Source: Psococerastis gibbosa
Lineage: Eukaryota; Arthropoda; Insecta; Psocodea; Psocidae
Assembly: GCA_963971405.1 (NCBI GenBank)
Contig: OZ020485.1
Span: 10,602,001-10,666,000, forward strand
Direction of reading: 5' to 3'
DNA: 64,000 nt
How positions within the stretch are numbered: the first letter of the stretch is position 1; every line of letters starts with the position of its first letter. This document shows positions 1-24,600 of this stretch, piece by piece. A program made the position numbers and the translations under genes. The notes beneath the pieces were generated by a model that was given only the letters and a program-made list of their open reading frames with translations, did no database searches and had not been told where the DNA came from.

Positions 1-386
1 GTCTATTCTGTTATTATTGTGATGCTGCAGTATTGATGAGGAGCGTTTTAGGAGGGAAGAATTAAAATAGTAATATGTGACGTTTGCAGATTTAGCTAAA
101 ATTTCGCCTACATGTGTTTTGATACAAGCTATAAGAAATTTAACTCAATAAGTGTGTCACAATTATTAAGTTAATTCCACTACCTGTTCCCCAAAGCTCA
201 CTGTGTACTCTGTACCTCTGCTCGTTGTTATACGAATAACATATGATATTAATAACTCCTGTGTGTAACTAATAATAATTCTTTTCATTTTAGGCTATTC
301 GCTATTGAATTGTTCTGCTTACAGTTCACCGTTCACGTCAATTGTACGTGTTTGCGTACTGAATGTTTTAATGTTAATTTTTTCAG
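1..386. other. SMC5 intron, left edge of window
   Basis: AT-rich sequence upstream of the first visible SMC5 exon. It ends in a clear 3' splice site (T-rich tract then TTTTTTCAG at 379-386). No coding similarity was seen here, and the N-terminal SMC5 exons lie outside the window. Confidence 0.6.
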
Positions 387-10787
<10,401 letters not shown>

Positions 10788-12567
10788 AAGTTTCAGTCAA
10801 CTTAAGGTAAAGCGTGTTGGTTGTAACTGTTAAAGCCACAGTTTTTTAAATTATCTGAACGTCTCCATTTTGCCAGGTAAATTCATATTCTTTTACCTCA
10901 CCAAGCTTAGTTAATGTTTTCGTAGGGAACCGCTATTGGAACATTCTGTCGTCTTACCGCATAACTGTATTCAAAATTCTTTACTCTTTCATGATAAGAT
11001 CACCGAAGTGGAGCTTGCCACCAACATAAATATCCCTGACAATTGTTTTTACTTGTCAATTTATGTAGTGTTGTATGTCTGTACCCTGACGATTGCCTAG
11101 TGCCGAAACCGGTCGCTTTAAATAATTGTTTTTAGTAAAACTTGACAGTTATTTGATTTACTTTACTTCTTTAGTGTGTTTATTATTAAGCAGTACGGTG
11201 GCACTCCCATGTTGCAATGCATAGTATTCCATATGCCAGTATTCCTCACGAAAACATTCCTGATCATGGTGGGACAGGGCCTTAATAGGAAAACAACTTT
11301 CTTTCCCAAATATTTTATTGTAAACTTTCATTTACGTAGTAACGAAAAAATTGGGTATAATTGTTAGACACTGAAATATCATCAACCATGGCTATATTGT
11401 ACTAATTCAATAGGTTATCAATTATCTTGAAGCATTTAAGTTGTATTAAAGTTGGTCCAGACAATCCGTGGAAAATTGTTGTCAAATGGTCTTCAAAGTG
11501 GCATTAGATTGAACCCGTTGACCTAAAATATAATTTTTAAAACTGCTTATATTATGCACTGAGAGTTGAAGATGTGGTAAAAAATCTAATAAAGCACGAG
11601 CAGTGCGTGGGATATTTATGAAGAATTAAAGGAACTATTCCTTTGAATAAGAATAACATTGATTTAATATCATTGAGGTACTATTTCCAAAAGGTTCAAA
11701 ACACATTAAAATACAAATTTTGGACGGACCATTTAATATAAGTTTTTATTTAAAAATGCATTATCTTGATTTTAATTGAGCATTCCAGTTCCATATAGGT
11801 TTATTAACAAACTTTTACCAAGAAACTCCAACTACAATACGGTTTTCTAGTATGCTCATTACAATAGGCTGTTTGACAATATTTGAAAACATATTCTTAG
11901 CTGCTCGGTACCCATACTAATTGATAAATAGGAAAGCATGTACGGGTTCACTTGCTGTTATAGTTTCACACTAAAAATGTATTATTGAAACTGAGTAACA
12001 CCCAGTAATTCATTAATAGAGTTCTATACAAAAAATGTTCATTGCTGAAATGGATTCTATTTAAATAAGAGGAAGCTTTCAAATTCAAACTAATATCTAT
12101 GATTTATAGTTAATTTATTTTTTATAAATAAGTCACCGATTTTCAAAGATTGCGTAGTCCAGCTATTAATAAGCTAAGCTAAGCGGCCATCATGGAATTT
12201 ATGCATGAGCGACGACATTTTGGAAATGGCGCGTATTTTGGCTGGATCGAAAATCGGTGTTTAACAAAAAATAATAATAATAATAACTAGGTATGTCTTT
12301 GGATATTAGAGTGAATTTAAAAGTTTCTTCTATTTTCATGTAGAATGGCACATAAACCGGAACACTTTTCTTGAAGTATTGCGCCTCAAAATTGATTATG
12401 TAAATGTTTTCAATTTTAATAGCCTATTTACTGGTAATGACCTTATTGAGCTCTTCTTCATCAGTCTTGTTTTTACTAATTATGATCTTATCGACAATAA
12501 TGTATAAAAAGGGTACAGTTCACTCGATTAATCTCAGGAAGGTAGCTTCCAAAAAAAAATGCATTCC
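10788..12567. other. Region between the convergent 3' ends
   Basis: AT-rich DNA that should contain the 3' UTRs of SMC5 (+) and the alpha2/delta gene (-). No clear canonical AATAAA close to either stop was picked out. A fragment like the end of the 0.9-kb unclassified repeat (GGAAAGCATGTACGGGTTCA) lies near 11930. Confidence 0.5.
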
Positions 12568-12669
12568 TTATGTAAAATGAAAAATAAACGTTAGAATACT
12601 AAGAAATGTTGCCATCATATATGGATAACGAAGGGAAGAAGCGTCACCACAAGCATCTATATCGTCTTC
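12568..12669 (-). CDS. CACNA2D: alpha2/delta exon 21 (C-terminal anchor)
   Basis: 33 codons and TAA (12570-12568), residues 1168-1200: [16 protein letters not shown], then hydrophobic [16 protein letters not shown]. Acceptor TTTGTTTACAG. The CG followed by a short hydrophobic end matches the family's anchor signal. Confidence 0.88.
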   Translation of the reverse strand, partial: EDDIDACGDASSLRYPYMMATFLSILTFIFHFT

Positions 12670-15600
12670 CTGTAAACAAAGAATTAAATAGATTTTACTT
12701 TTTATGTATTTATTAATTTAGGTAGCAATGATCTCCAAAGTAAACCCATTTAAAATATTAACTTATAAAATAATCAATATCTTATTAAAATACGAACGAT
12801 TCTCCCAGTCGCGAATTGCCGACGTCTTTTCCATTGTAGCCATAGGGCTAGCAGAAGATTTCTTGGTGATTTAGCTGACCGCACAAAACTGCACGATTTC
12901 CCCTAGACACGGCAGATTATGGAAATAATCTGTGTGAATTTGCACAAACCATTTACCAAGCCCTACCCCTACAATGGAACTGACGTTGGCAAATCGAGGC
13001 GTCCGTCTGTACCGGGCCCCATGGCTATGCAAGGTGGTTGGAAATATTTTTCGAATGTAAAATAAATAAATATTGACTTTTTTTGTTCTATTACTAAGCC
13101 AACCTAGCGGAGCTAGGGCTATAAAGCCCTCTCTTACACTCAACTAGGAAGGCGCGGGACCGCCTGCTTTATATGCCCTCCGAAGCATGGCCAGAAAATG
13201 TAGGAAGTGCAGGACTCGAACCAACAACCTTTCGGGTAAAAGTCCGTCAACTGTGTATTTACTGTGTATTATCGAAGTTTATATGTATTTAAATTGGCGT
13301 TAAAAGTGCTATTTGCAAATATAACCACTGTGGGACAAGAATTTAACTAATTAGCTCTCATGCCATGTTGTCTTACAAATAATTGGAAAGATAGCCTTTA
13401 ATGAACAGATTTCTAGGTAATATTTAACACAAATTGTTTATAAATTAGTTAGATTATAATAGACTTGTTTTAAGTAAGTTATGTTAAGGACGTACCGTGG
13501 AATATGACAATCGTGCAGCGACTAAATTTAAACCGATTTTGTGTCGTACTATTTAGATAGTAAAGGTACGTTCTTTATAAATGTCAATTCATCCGTTCTG
13601 GGTGGCCAATAAAATTTGTTACTAAATACTTGTAGACTGTATTATGAGCAATCATTTTTGCGACGCCATGGACAGTAGCGTGGTAGGTGTGAGCTACAAC
13701 ATGGAAAGTTCAAGTCTACTAGAAAATGCAAGGCTCTGTAAACGTATCGCTCAGGTGAAATTTAAGCCCGGTACACACGAACGATTCGAGCGTCGGTGAA
13801 TCACTGAGAAATTTGTACAAATTGGTAGTTGGAAAACCACAGAGTCAACTTGAGATGATTTCTGAGACTAATATGAAGCCCAGCGCACACATTGGCACGG
13901 TTTTAGGTCCAGTACGCACGGACGATTGGACACGAGTTTCCGATATTTTTTTTTAAAAATTTATTGTGGCATAGGGGTAGTTAGAAAGCCACAGAGTCAA
14001 CAACAGAAGATTTCTGAGCCTGGCGTAAAGCCGACCGCACACAGGTGCAAGGTTTCTCTTCAACACGCCCAAAGCACACCAGGTCATAGAAATATTCTGA
14101 AGTAGACTTTGTGGTTTTGCACCAAACCATTCACCATTTCCTCCCATAAAGAAATTTTTCAGCGAATCACCGGCGTGCAAACCGTCCGTGCGTAGAAGTT
14201 TAAAAGGCGAGATTGTGCCACAGAGTAGATAGTGCAAGTCATGGGGACTTACCATGTTTAACACTTTTTTGTAATAAGGACTTGGATTCATTCCATATGG
14301 CGCATAAGAAGTCTCCAGATATTAGTAAATAACTACGGTATATATAAGGCGGTGTGCCCAAGAAAATGTTCTTAATAGACGTAATCTGTTGTATCATAGC
14401 TTACTAGTGGACTGTAGCAAACGCAGTTAGGCAGTCGTCTTTTTGTCCGATTTCCATTACGAGCATATCGTTTACAGGAATCTGTCCACGTGACGTGTTT
14501 AGAAGGCAGAGGAGAAGTCGAATTATCGAGCAGTAGTCGGTCGACAACGACTAGCAGAAGGTTTGTGTGCTGTATACGTCGCACTGATACCACACTTGAA
14601 CAAAAAGAAAACAATGTATAATAAATACGAAGTATAGGAGGAACAACTGGAATGATAAGGTACCTAGCTGCATCTTATGTTAGCATTGTTGATAAATAAG
14701 CATACAGTTTCCGCCTTATTTATTTCCGCCTACTTACCGTACCATAAGGTGCGTTCTATTAAGTAACCTGAGAATACGAAAAAACGGCTGAGGCTACTCT
14801 AGGTACGTTGTGCTGACTTCTTTTCCTATTACGATATAATTATTCTCTGTTGTGTCAACAGGGCAAACGAAAACTTATATATATTCATCCTAACCTGGAT
14901 TCTTGGTCCGAGTCCGAGCGCAAGTACCACTGATTTACCCATTGATCCAGCAAGTATCTGGTGTGCTCAATGTAAGCCGCGTACTTCTTAGGCACCGTCG
15001 GCATCGGAGGAAGCTGTGTTTTATTTTCATTAATCGATGAATTAGTAATGGGGGGCACCACCTTCTGAACAGTATCGGCGTAGTCCTCATCTAAAAATTA
15101 TAATGGTAATAAATGTTGACTGACTGCCCTAGGTGGTTGTTCAGACTCGGCGCACAAAGGCTTAAGGTCAAAATCTGGACCAATCTTCAGTTCAGTGTTA
15201 TATATATTTTTTTTTTCTTTTCCTTGCCCAGTATTTAGTTTTTTCATTTAGACAAGGATCATATATTTACAAATTTATACAATGTAATACCATCCAATAA
15301 TAATAATAATAGTTCAGTGTTATTTCTATATTTTTTCTTTTCCTTGCCCAGTATTCAGTTTTTTCAGTTAGACAAGGATCATATATTTACAAATTTATAC
15401 AATGCAATACCATCCAATAATAATAATAATAATAATAATAATACGTATATTTTCATAATTAATTGTTTACAATTTTTGTAATTTCTGCGCTCCCTCGTGC
15501 CGTTAGGGTCACGCATTATCTTATGAAGTCGGGGTTGACTCATCACAGTTCATCATCAAAACCACCTTGTACTTTAAGAGACAAACAGGTGGAGAACCCC

Positions 15601-18600
15601 TACAAGGAGTTCAGGAACTGTGGCCAATTACTGTTTGTGAAGGTCATGTCATGTGTCGAAATGTAGAAGCGCATTTTTGCTAATTTAATGGATATTTCTG
15701 ATGGCTCCCTGTCCTGTGGAATTCTTTGTCCAATAATCGGGTAGTGGGGGTACTCAGATTTGCTTTTAACTTTTAAGAATTGCTTACCTGAATCTGTTTC
15801 ATCAATGGCTGGTAGGGTATAGACGGGAATTCCAGCTTGGCAGAGTAGCGTACTTAACAGATTGGTCCAAAGCCAGTTGAATAAGTGTACTGCCAATCCC
15901 CAAGGCTAGTAACAAAATTATAAAGCGATATAATTCCGGAAGACAATTTACCTAGCCCCAGAGAGGACCTCTGGTATAGAAGAAATTAATACAGAAATGG
16001 CTTGAAATCGAACTTTAGATTGGTTGGGCTCAAGCATTTTCCACTACGAAAGGTCCGCTGCACTGCACTAATACTAATCTTAGAAGTATTTCAATCTGCT
16101 TATGCTAAATCAGACAGACCAAGACATTTAGGCCGAGATATTCGTTATAGATCAGAGGCGGCACACGATGCAGTACCTTCTCTAAAAATGAAGCAGCTGA
16201 TGTTGTATTCTTGATTGGTTGTGTGTCAACAAGAGCTTGGTAATCCCAAATTGTAATCTCTTCGAACAAACCAATTTCAACCAATCGGTTCATCGCGTTT
16301 GGTTCGACGAACCCTAAGGACTTGCCAACTACTTGTTTTTGTTGTCCATGGACAATATAGGCGTTATGGTCTATGATGTAGCACTCAAGGTCCTCGGTCC
16401 AGCAATTCAACTTCTGAAAACAGCATTTAAAATCAATATTAGCACCATTCTACCAGTGGCATACACAGTCCCATTCCATTGCGTACAGAATTAGGGTCAA
16501 AAGTAGTCCCATATGAATTCTTAAATCATGCCATGATTTCACTGCCTTTTTCGTCTAGAATTGGCAACTGAAATTAATCACGCTGATTTTTTTAGCAACT
16601 AACGAATGGTCAAACGCCGCTTTTGGCAATTTGGTGGAATGAGAAGCTTTCCAATAGACATCCAACATAGCGAAATGCCCTCTTGTAATTAGCGCAACGT
16701 ATCCCTTTGTATAAATTATCTCCACCAATCAGAGCGTTGGAATATACCAAAGTGAAACGATGCCATCTCTTTATAAGGCGTGTATTTAGTTTATAGTATA
16801 ATTAAAATAGTATTTGAATATATAGATAGGTAACCAACCTTAAGCCGCACACGGGCTAGTGCCCTGCGGTACATAAATTGTCACAAACTGTAATTGTCTT
16901 ATTGTTGTAATTGAAAATTAAAAAGATTAAAGATTTCACTTGTCAATATTCCGTCATTTGTGATTAAAAAAAAGTTGAGATTTTTGTTTTAATGACACTA
17001 TTAAGCTGATACTTAACTTATCTACAGTATTCCAAAAAACTTTTCTCACGCACAAGAAAGTTTCAGAATGTAAAAAAGACTTAAAAAAATTTCTCTTCTA
17101 AAATGTACCAGTATGCTTGATTCTTGGTTTTTCTTTTTGATAACATAGAAGCATTTTCTTGGGACTCATGAGGTCCAACTGAATTGTACAATTGTTTTTT
17201 TTTACCGGGTAGGCGGTAAGGAAAGAAAAAAAAAACAATAGTCTCCTTAAAACAAAAATCTCAATTTTTTTTCACAAATTACGGAATATTGACAAGTGGA
17301 ATACCCGCCAAAGATACATCACGACGTGGCAAAGGCATGTAGATGTAGGGAGAAGCCGTCCGCGATTGGAGCACCTGCTGTTATGGTTACCTCAACTGCG
17401 CAACGTAGCTTAAAAAAATTGCGGAAGACAGAACGCAGTGGTAGACCAGGAGCAAGTTGTTGCCGAATAACCTATAGGGTTGCCTACCAGAAGAAGAAGC
17501 TCAAAATAAATTATATCTTTTTTTAGCTTTGTATTTCTTCTCTCTGGCAGATGACTTTAATATAATAACATCTACCAATGAAATAGAGCCATAATACGTA
17601 CATAATCCGTTGCTAACTGTTCAATACGGGTTTTGAAAGACTCATAAGTGAACCGATAGCCTACGACGGATGCCGGGGCCTTGCGACCACCGTCCCGAGG
17701 AAACAGAGCTATAGATCCCGTGATGTAGATTTCCTCAGTCAGCTCACCCGCGTTGAACGGGACGGTAAAGACAAAACTGCTTGCCGACTTATTGCCCTCT
17801 CCACGTGTATCTTGGTTGAACTGCAGCACTGCGGCTTTGAACCTATAATATAAAAACAAACAATATTCATGTTAAGGGAGTATCCTACAACACTATCAAC
17901 TCAAATGTCTAAAAATACATTTTGAACATAAACTTCAAGTTTTTTTTTTTTTTTTTTTTTTTTTTACTGAAAATTCGACACATACAAATGAAACATACTC
18001 TATCATGACAGAATATTGACAAGTGGAGTAGCCGCCAAAACAGAATAAATGTTTCTCCATGTTTCGATAGAAAGTATATGGCAGCCTACTATCTATAGAA
18101 TAGTCACAGTTATGGAACACCTTCCACCGGAAACCTCCACTAAGGGTGTTCACAATGTTTAAGCGTATCCTCTAAATTTTTCGTCCTAGCTGCGCCAGTC
18201 GGGAAGCTTGCTACGAACTATAATGGGGAAGTACATGCTGTTCTGCTGGCTCTGAGGAAAATAACAGAATTGCGATGGGAAAATAAGAAAAGTTGTCGTC
18301 TTCGTTGACTCTCAGGCTGCCATCTCATCGATTGCTAGCTACGAGCACGAGGACTTCGATATTCTACAATGCAGGAAAATCATGAGCAATCTCATCCGCA
18401 CTGGCTGCACCATGTTACTGGATTCCTGGACATACTAATGTCCATGGCAATGAGGAAGCGGATAGTCTCGCCAGAGAGGGAGCTGGTATGGAACAACCTG
18501 ACAAACCAATGACTCCAAGTGACTGTAAGAGGCATACCAAAGAATTCTTTCAGTGCGGGACAGCTCACAGGACTGACGCCACTGGAAAAACATGGGAACA

Positions 18601-21600
18601 TGGGAAAAACTAATGCAGAAGAAAGACAGGCCGCCAAAGAACCTACCCAGATACCAGAACCAGTCAGTGGCGGAATCTAGGTTAACTACGGGTCATGACT
18701 ACCTTCAAAAAAATCTTCACCGTATAGGTGTAGCAGCGGAGCCTTTCTGCCCTTTGTGTGACAACCGGGAAGAGATGGACGGAAAACATCTTAAGACGTG
18801 CCAGGCTCTTGTCAGTACCAGAGGTTCAACAGATTATGAGTTGTATTGGGCTGCAAGAAAGCTGATGGCGGAAGCCTGATGCTATGGTGTAATTAAAAAA
18901 AAAAAAACAATGTTTAAGCTATCGAGTAACCGGGTCAAAAGTGCATCCAAGTTACCATGCATCGTGAGTGGAACTCTATAAGTGGGTTATTATGCTAAAT
19001 CAAAACAACCCGCCGTGTCAAATTCATTTAGCTTTGCAAGATACTTTTCCACAAGCTATTTGCCTCAAAATTGAAACATTCTTTTTATTTATGTTTATTT
19101 CAACGTCTGACACATTGGACAAAAATAAGATTACAATAAATACACGAGTTGCAGATTCACCTTGTTTATAAAGAATCTTTTGCATTCCATTTTAATATCG
19201 ATCGCAGTGCCGGTTAAGAGTTTTACTCGCTTTAACCAAGGCTGAACTGCGTTTAGCAACACTATGGTTAGCTCAGTTTTCCGTTTCCACAAATGTTAGT
19301 TAACTCTACTTAAAACACTTAACTAAGGATAATTTCAACGTTATGAATATATCTGTAAATATGTGAAATTATCAAAACATAAATAAATTAACTTAATTTG
19401 CATTGTTTTTTTGCTTTTATATTTACATTTTATTTCGAATTTCACATTTCCACTGAGTCTCCTACGTTACAATGTGATCTGTTAGTACCCCTTCAATTAT
19501 AATGCAGGTTTGTTTATTAGATTATATTATTACCAGGGTTCTTCAATAGTGCGAGAGAAGTATTGTCCAAAATCGCCCCGATCTAAATCATCAGGGGCCG
19601 GCTTTGGAATTTTCTGCCAACGAGTTAGTCCACTCTGTGTCCCAACAAATCTCAAAGTTGAGTTGTATGTTTTCATTAATTTTTCTCTGAAACAAAAAAT
19701 ATGTTTCAATATCAAAATATCATGTTGAACTACGTATTACTATTATTAATAATAATATCACGAGCTGATGTAGTTATTGTAATTATTGTTACCTATCTAG
19801 AAATCAGTGGTGAGCTGTCCACATATGCAACCCAAGCACTGTCTTGCCACTGGCCTTGCCTCATTGGGACAATACACCGAATAGTTTGTTAAGCTGCAGA
19901 GAAAAAACAAAACAACCAACCAGAATTTGATTTTTGTATATACAGTTATCACTCTGAGCCCAACTTCGTAATTACTTACTCATAGTGATTTTTTATAGCC
20001 AAGGGATCTCGGAATGAATCATTGGTGAGACTCGCATCGAAAATGAGAAGAATTATCAGCTCAGGATCGCACGAGAAAGTGTCTTCCACTTCAGGCTTGT
20101 TACAGGGATCTAAAACAAATTAGCCCCATATGCAATCGCTTAAACCAAGCAGTAGGATTTGCTACGTAGAATTGTTGCATTATATTGTAGACCTACCCCC
20201 GAAATTTTTTTTCTTTTAAAGGAATCAAAAATATTGCTTATGGAAAGCCTGAGGTCCTCCCTCACTTTTGTTTCTAAGGTCGTCCCTACGGCCTTGCACC
20301 CTCTACCTAATTGAGAACAATTTTCCACATTCGGAGCGCTGAACCTTTTCAAAAAAAAACACTGAACTTGCAACCGCGATATGAATACAAATTACGGTAC
20401 TTAAAAAAAGAGTCAAAATCAAAATTAATACTACTCTATGTTTTAACCAACGTCCAACAAAATCTCAAACACATCAAAAAATCGTCTGCTAATTTTCCGC
20501 CAAATGTTCCCGAAAGTCACTCATACCTTGCAGCATATCTTCTCTGTTCGTAACCTTAAGTTATGTAATAGCAAGCAAACCTCAGTTAGGACATAATATA
20601 CGGATATAATGCTCTTAAAAATACAATAGCTTGAAGTTGAACATACCATCACTACGATCATTTTGTTCATTTGACCAAATCTCCTGGTATTTCTTCCAGT
20701 CAGCTTGATTCTTAATTTTTCGTAGTATGTCCAACATTTCTTCCTCACTGCTGTTGAACTGGTGACGCCCTGAGTATTTATACTTGCAATAAAACCTGGG
20801 AAAAAAATTACAAATGTGTACACACAAGGGGCGCCCATTAAATACCCGGACTGGACCTGTAGCTGTCAGGACTTTTATCGTAGAGGAATGGTACTTATAG
20901 ATCAACGACCTGCTCTCTTTCAACTTCAATTTCATTTCTTTTTGCCAGTTAGTTTGCTATTGATGCCCTTCGGAAGTGCACCATGTCGCTACACTTTGCC
21001 GGGGTAATGGTTGATGCAAGTATTGAGCAGCGTTAAAGTTTGAAAGTTTCCAATGTTCAAAAGAGGCTTACGGCAAACATGTAATGTCGCATACAACAGT
21101 GTTTGAGCGGCACAAAAGAATTAGTGATGACCGGGAAGAAGTTATGGACAATGCGCGTCCTGGACGACCAATCTCAATGCGAACAGACGAAATAGTGTCG
21201 AGAATAAACAAAATTGTGCGGGAAGATCGACGTCTTTCAACAAGAATGATAGCTGAAATGGTAAACAGTAATAGAGAAACGGCGAGTCAAATTTTTGCAC
21301 GACGGATTGAGCATGACAAAAGTGAGTGCGACAAAAAACTTTCGCTTGAAAAGGAAGACCCAACAGAATTAGTGGTTAGGTTAGGTTAGGTTAGCATATT
21401 AGGTTAGCATATTTTGCCAACCTAAAATTGCTCAAGTCAAGACTTATCTCTAGAGCCACAAAACTACGAATATACAAAACCCTTATAAGACCAGTTGCAA
21501 CATACGGATCGGAAACCTGGAATCTCACTGTAAACGATGCCAACAAACTACGTGTACTCGAAAGAAAGATAATAAGGAGGATATATGGACCCCTTTACGA

Positions 21601-24600
21601 GTACGGAGAATGGCGTATAAGAAACAACGCTGAAATCGACGCCGCTCTCAACGGAGAAGACATAGTAAGGTTCATTGAAGCACAACGATTAAGGTGGCTG
21701 GGACACGTTGTAAGGATGTCTGAAGAACGCATGCCACGAAAAATGTACAAAGCAAGCATGACGGGAAGACGACTGCCAGGACGGCCAAGAAACCGCTGGA
21801 AGGACGAGTTAGAGAACGACCTTCGCGAGTTGGGAGTCTCCAGATGGTGGAGCGTTGTGCAAAACCGAGAAGAATGGAGGAGTGTTGTCGAGCAGGCCAA
21901 AGCCCACCAAGGGCTGTAGAGCCGGAAGAAGAAGAACAGAATTAGTGGACAGACAGGTCACTGTGTTTGAACATGCACCTTATTCTCCAGATCTAGCCCC
22001 CTGTGACATCTTTCTCTTCCCTCACACCCAATGACCTGCGGCATTGATAAAAACAGTGGTAGGTCAGCATGCAGCGAGGTGTAATTAGGGAAGGGATGTA
22101 TGTTGAAGGCGACAATTAGTAAAAGTAAGTAATTTTAAAGAAATAACTTTTATGGCCCCAGTCCGGGTATTTAATTGGCGCACCTCGCATATTGATAGTA
22201 ATTAGTAACAAAGCCATCGGTATACTCGTAGATCGTGGAAACACAGTGCTTCTTTTGGGAATCCCTGACTTTCAGCAAATTGTCATAGTGAACAATCTCA
22301 ACACTGAATCCTGCAGCTGCTATGTTCGATGGTCTCAGTGACCATGTTACCAAGATAGAGGCTGTGAAAAAAACACCAGAATATGCAAACACTACCAGGT
22401 CTGATAACTCTGATAGGTGTCGGCCAGTTTCTAATCGGTTGTTGAGTGGCTACGCCACGGAAAAGAATGATACCAGCGCTGTAGCGAAACAAAAACAGGA
22501 AATTCGCCCTGGGGCTACCACAGCAGCTACCTGTACTAAGAAAAGGTGTAGTCAGAGGAAAACAATATGAAACCTCAGGTTAAGAAAAAAAGGAGACGAA
22601 CCAGAATTTATGCCAAAAGGCTGCAATAATGGTTTCGACCTAGGAAAGAATAAAAAATAGTAACAAGCGCATTGAACGGATAGAGACTAGTGGCAGCGTA
22701 TTGCCAACGAGGCATAAAACACTAATGATCAAATTGTAAAGACGTTGGCCTGCGCACTAAGGCGATTTATTCGCGGCAGATACATTGGGAGATCCGACGA
22801 CCGTCATTGCAGCAAATGGGCTGGTGAAAAAACAGTTGTACGGTTTACGGAAACCCATGCACTTGCGTAGGCTCACCAGAGAGAAATCTCCTGTAGTAGA
22901 CTCTGTGTTTTTCACCAACCATCTGCACCAATGACGGATTTCCCAGCGCGACCGCAGCGTTCAGATCTTCTTTGTTCACCGAGCCTAAGGACTTACCAGT
23001 CAGGGTGTATACTCCACTCAGGATCGCGGAAGAACGATTCCAGAGGGCTCTGCGTGGTCATGAGGAACCTCTCGTTGACCATGTCTTTGACAGCAATCTG
23101 GTAGTCGCCGTAGTCAGAGGGAATGGCCAGGCCAAGGCTGAACGGAGTGCCCTCTAGGGGAGCCACGTAATAGTCCCTCTTCTCAACGCCAACCCTTTTG
23201 AAATCGTCGTAGTGGAATTTCACCTGCACCATAGAAACAAGATTGTAGTTGTCTCATAACAATTAAATGAAATTATAACAAATTGCATAATTATCAGGGA
23301 GGATTAGAGGAAAGAAAACTAAAAAAGAACTGGATAGGAGCCCCTGTCTCCCCTCGGCGGGGTTTCCTCTCCCTAGTTAAATTTGCATCTCCTCTTCGGT
23401 TTCAGCAAGTCTCAAATCGTTGATGATAAGGTGTAACTGTGCTAGTGGGTTTCCTTCCGTAGAAGGCAGTTCTTGCCGAAAGCGCCCATGGGTTTTATTA
23501 ACATTAGTGGGTTTCTCCGGGAAAGTTAATTTTTCAAACGTTTATTTGGGTTTCAAATTTCACAGGAAATAGCCATCTTAGGTTTAGGTCTTAGTCTTAG
23601 GTTGAAAAAAGAAGTGAAGAAGTATTTTGGTAGACTATATAGCATCCATTTCGACGCATGGAGGGAGTTGGCGGAGAATCGCGCGCTTTGGAGGGCTTGG
23701 TGCAAAAGGCGAGAGGTCCTCACTGGCCGATGGAGCCACCTTAATGTGATGTAATATACATACTGTATATATTATTAACACTAAACACAATGGGCTAGCG
23801 TAAATATTTAGATTATTATGGCATATCGGTGTTAATGACAGCCACATGATATGTTCCAAAATGTAGAACGAACACTTCTTTCTACGAATGTCTCAATGTT
23901 AGCTCTACGATATATATTATGTTTCCTGTGAAATTTACTTTGTGTAAAAAAGGGTCAGTGGAGCCCTTGGGGTGTCTTGTTGCAGCTTAATAATAAATCA
24001 ATTGATCAATAACCGTAAGGAGTAATCTATTATACTTACCATTACATCTTGCACATCCCCCATTTCTTGGTTGACCAGAAACGAGCGTACTGTTAAAAGC
24101 TCGTCCTCATCTTCGTCATTTCTTACGAATTCTACATCCATGAGGTCTACACTGTTGTAGTTCCTTTTCAGAGTTCCATTCAACTATAAGGAAGAAATCA
24201 AAAGGGTTTTCAGATAATGTGGTTCTGTGTTGCCCTGTTAAGAGATAGGTTCCAAAATATATTGTCAACCAGGAATTTTTAAAGACACTTTATTAATACC
24301 TCGTTCTACAGCCGAAAAGATATGAAAGTGGTTGAATGAAAATTACAATTAAAAAATGAAATATTTCTCAAAAAGTAGGCTATTTACGCGACTGGTTTAC
24401 TACTACCGTATTCTATAAAATCATTATGTAAATGTACTTCATTTTTTGTGAATTCTTCATCGAACCATTCTCATATTTTTGTGTCAGTGGAAGGAGGAAA
24501 TAATACATTTTCTCTAATTGACTCGGTCATTCTTGGTTCACAAAATATTTTGAAATCTCTGCCTTCATCATCATCAATAACCAGCACCAGCTGCCCGGGT

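Larger units (their letters stand above)
20821..22189 (+). mobile_element. Decayed mariner-family DNA transposon with nested non-LTR insert
   Basis: The terminal inverted repeats share ATTAAATACCCGGACTGG (left 20836 onward; right about 22157-22174 inverted), with TA at 20819-20820 and 22190-22191. The internal frame gives a mariner transposase N-terminus ([35 protein letters not shown]) and, after the nested insert, [14 protein letters not shown], the block holding the last catalytic aspartate. The middle with the first two catalytic aspartates is deleted, so it is inactive. It lies in intron 12 of the alpha2/delta gene. Confidence 0.88.

Noticed and set aside
13953-14291. Final alpha2/delta exon candidate (112-codon - strand frame)
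   Set aside because: It overlaps an inverted-repeat element and has no family similarity; the exon at 12669-12568 fits in phase and ends with the expected anchor.
19805-19891. Extra alpha2/delta exon after CTGCAG at 19892
   Set aside because: Open for about 30 codons but ends in a stop without a good donor, has no family similarity, and the flanking exons (19980 and 19686) already join in phase.
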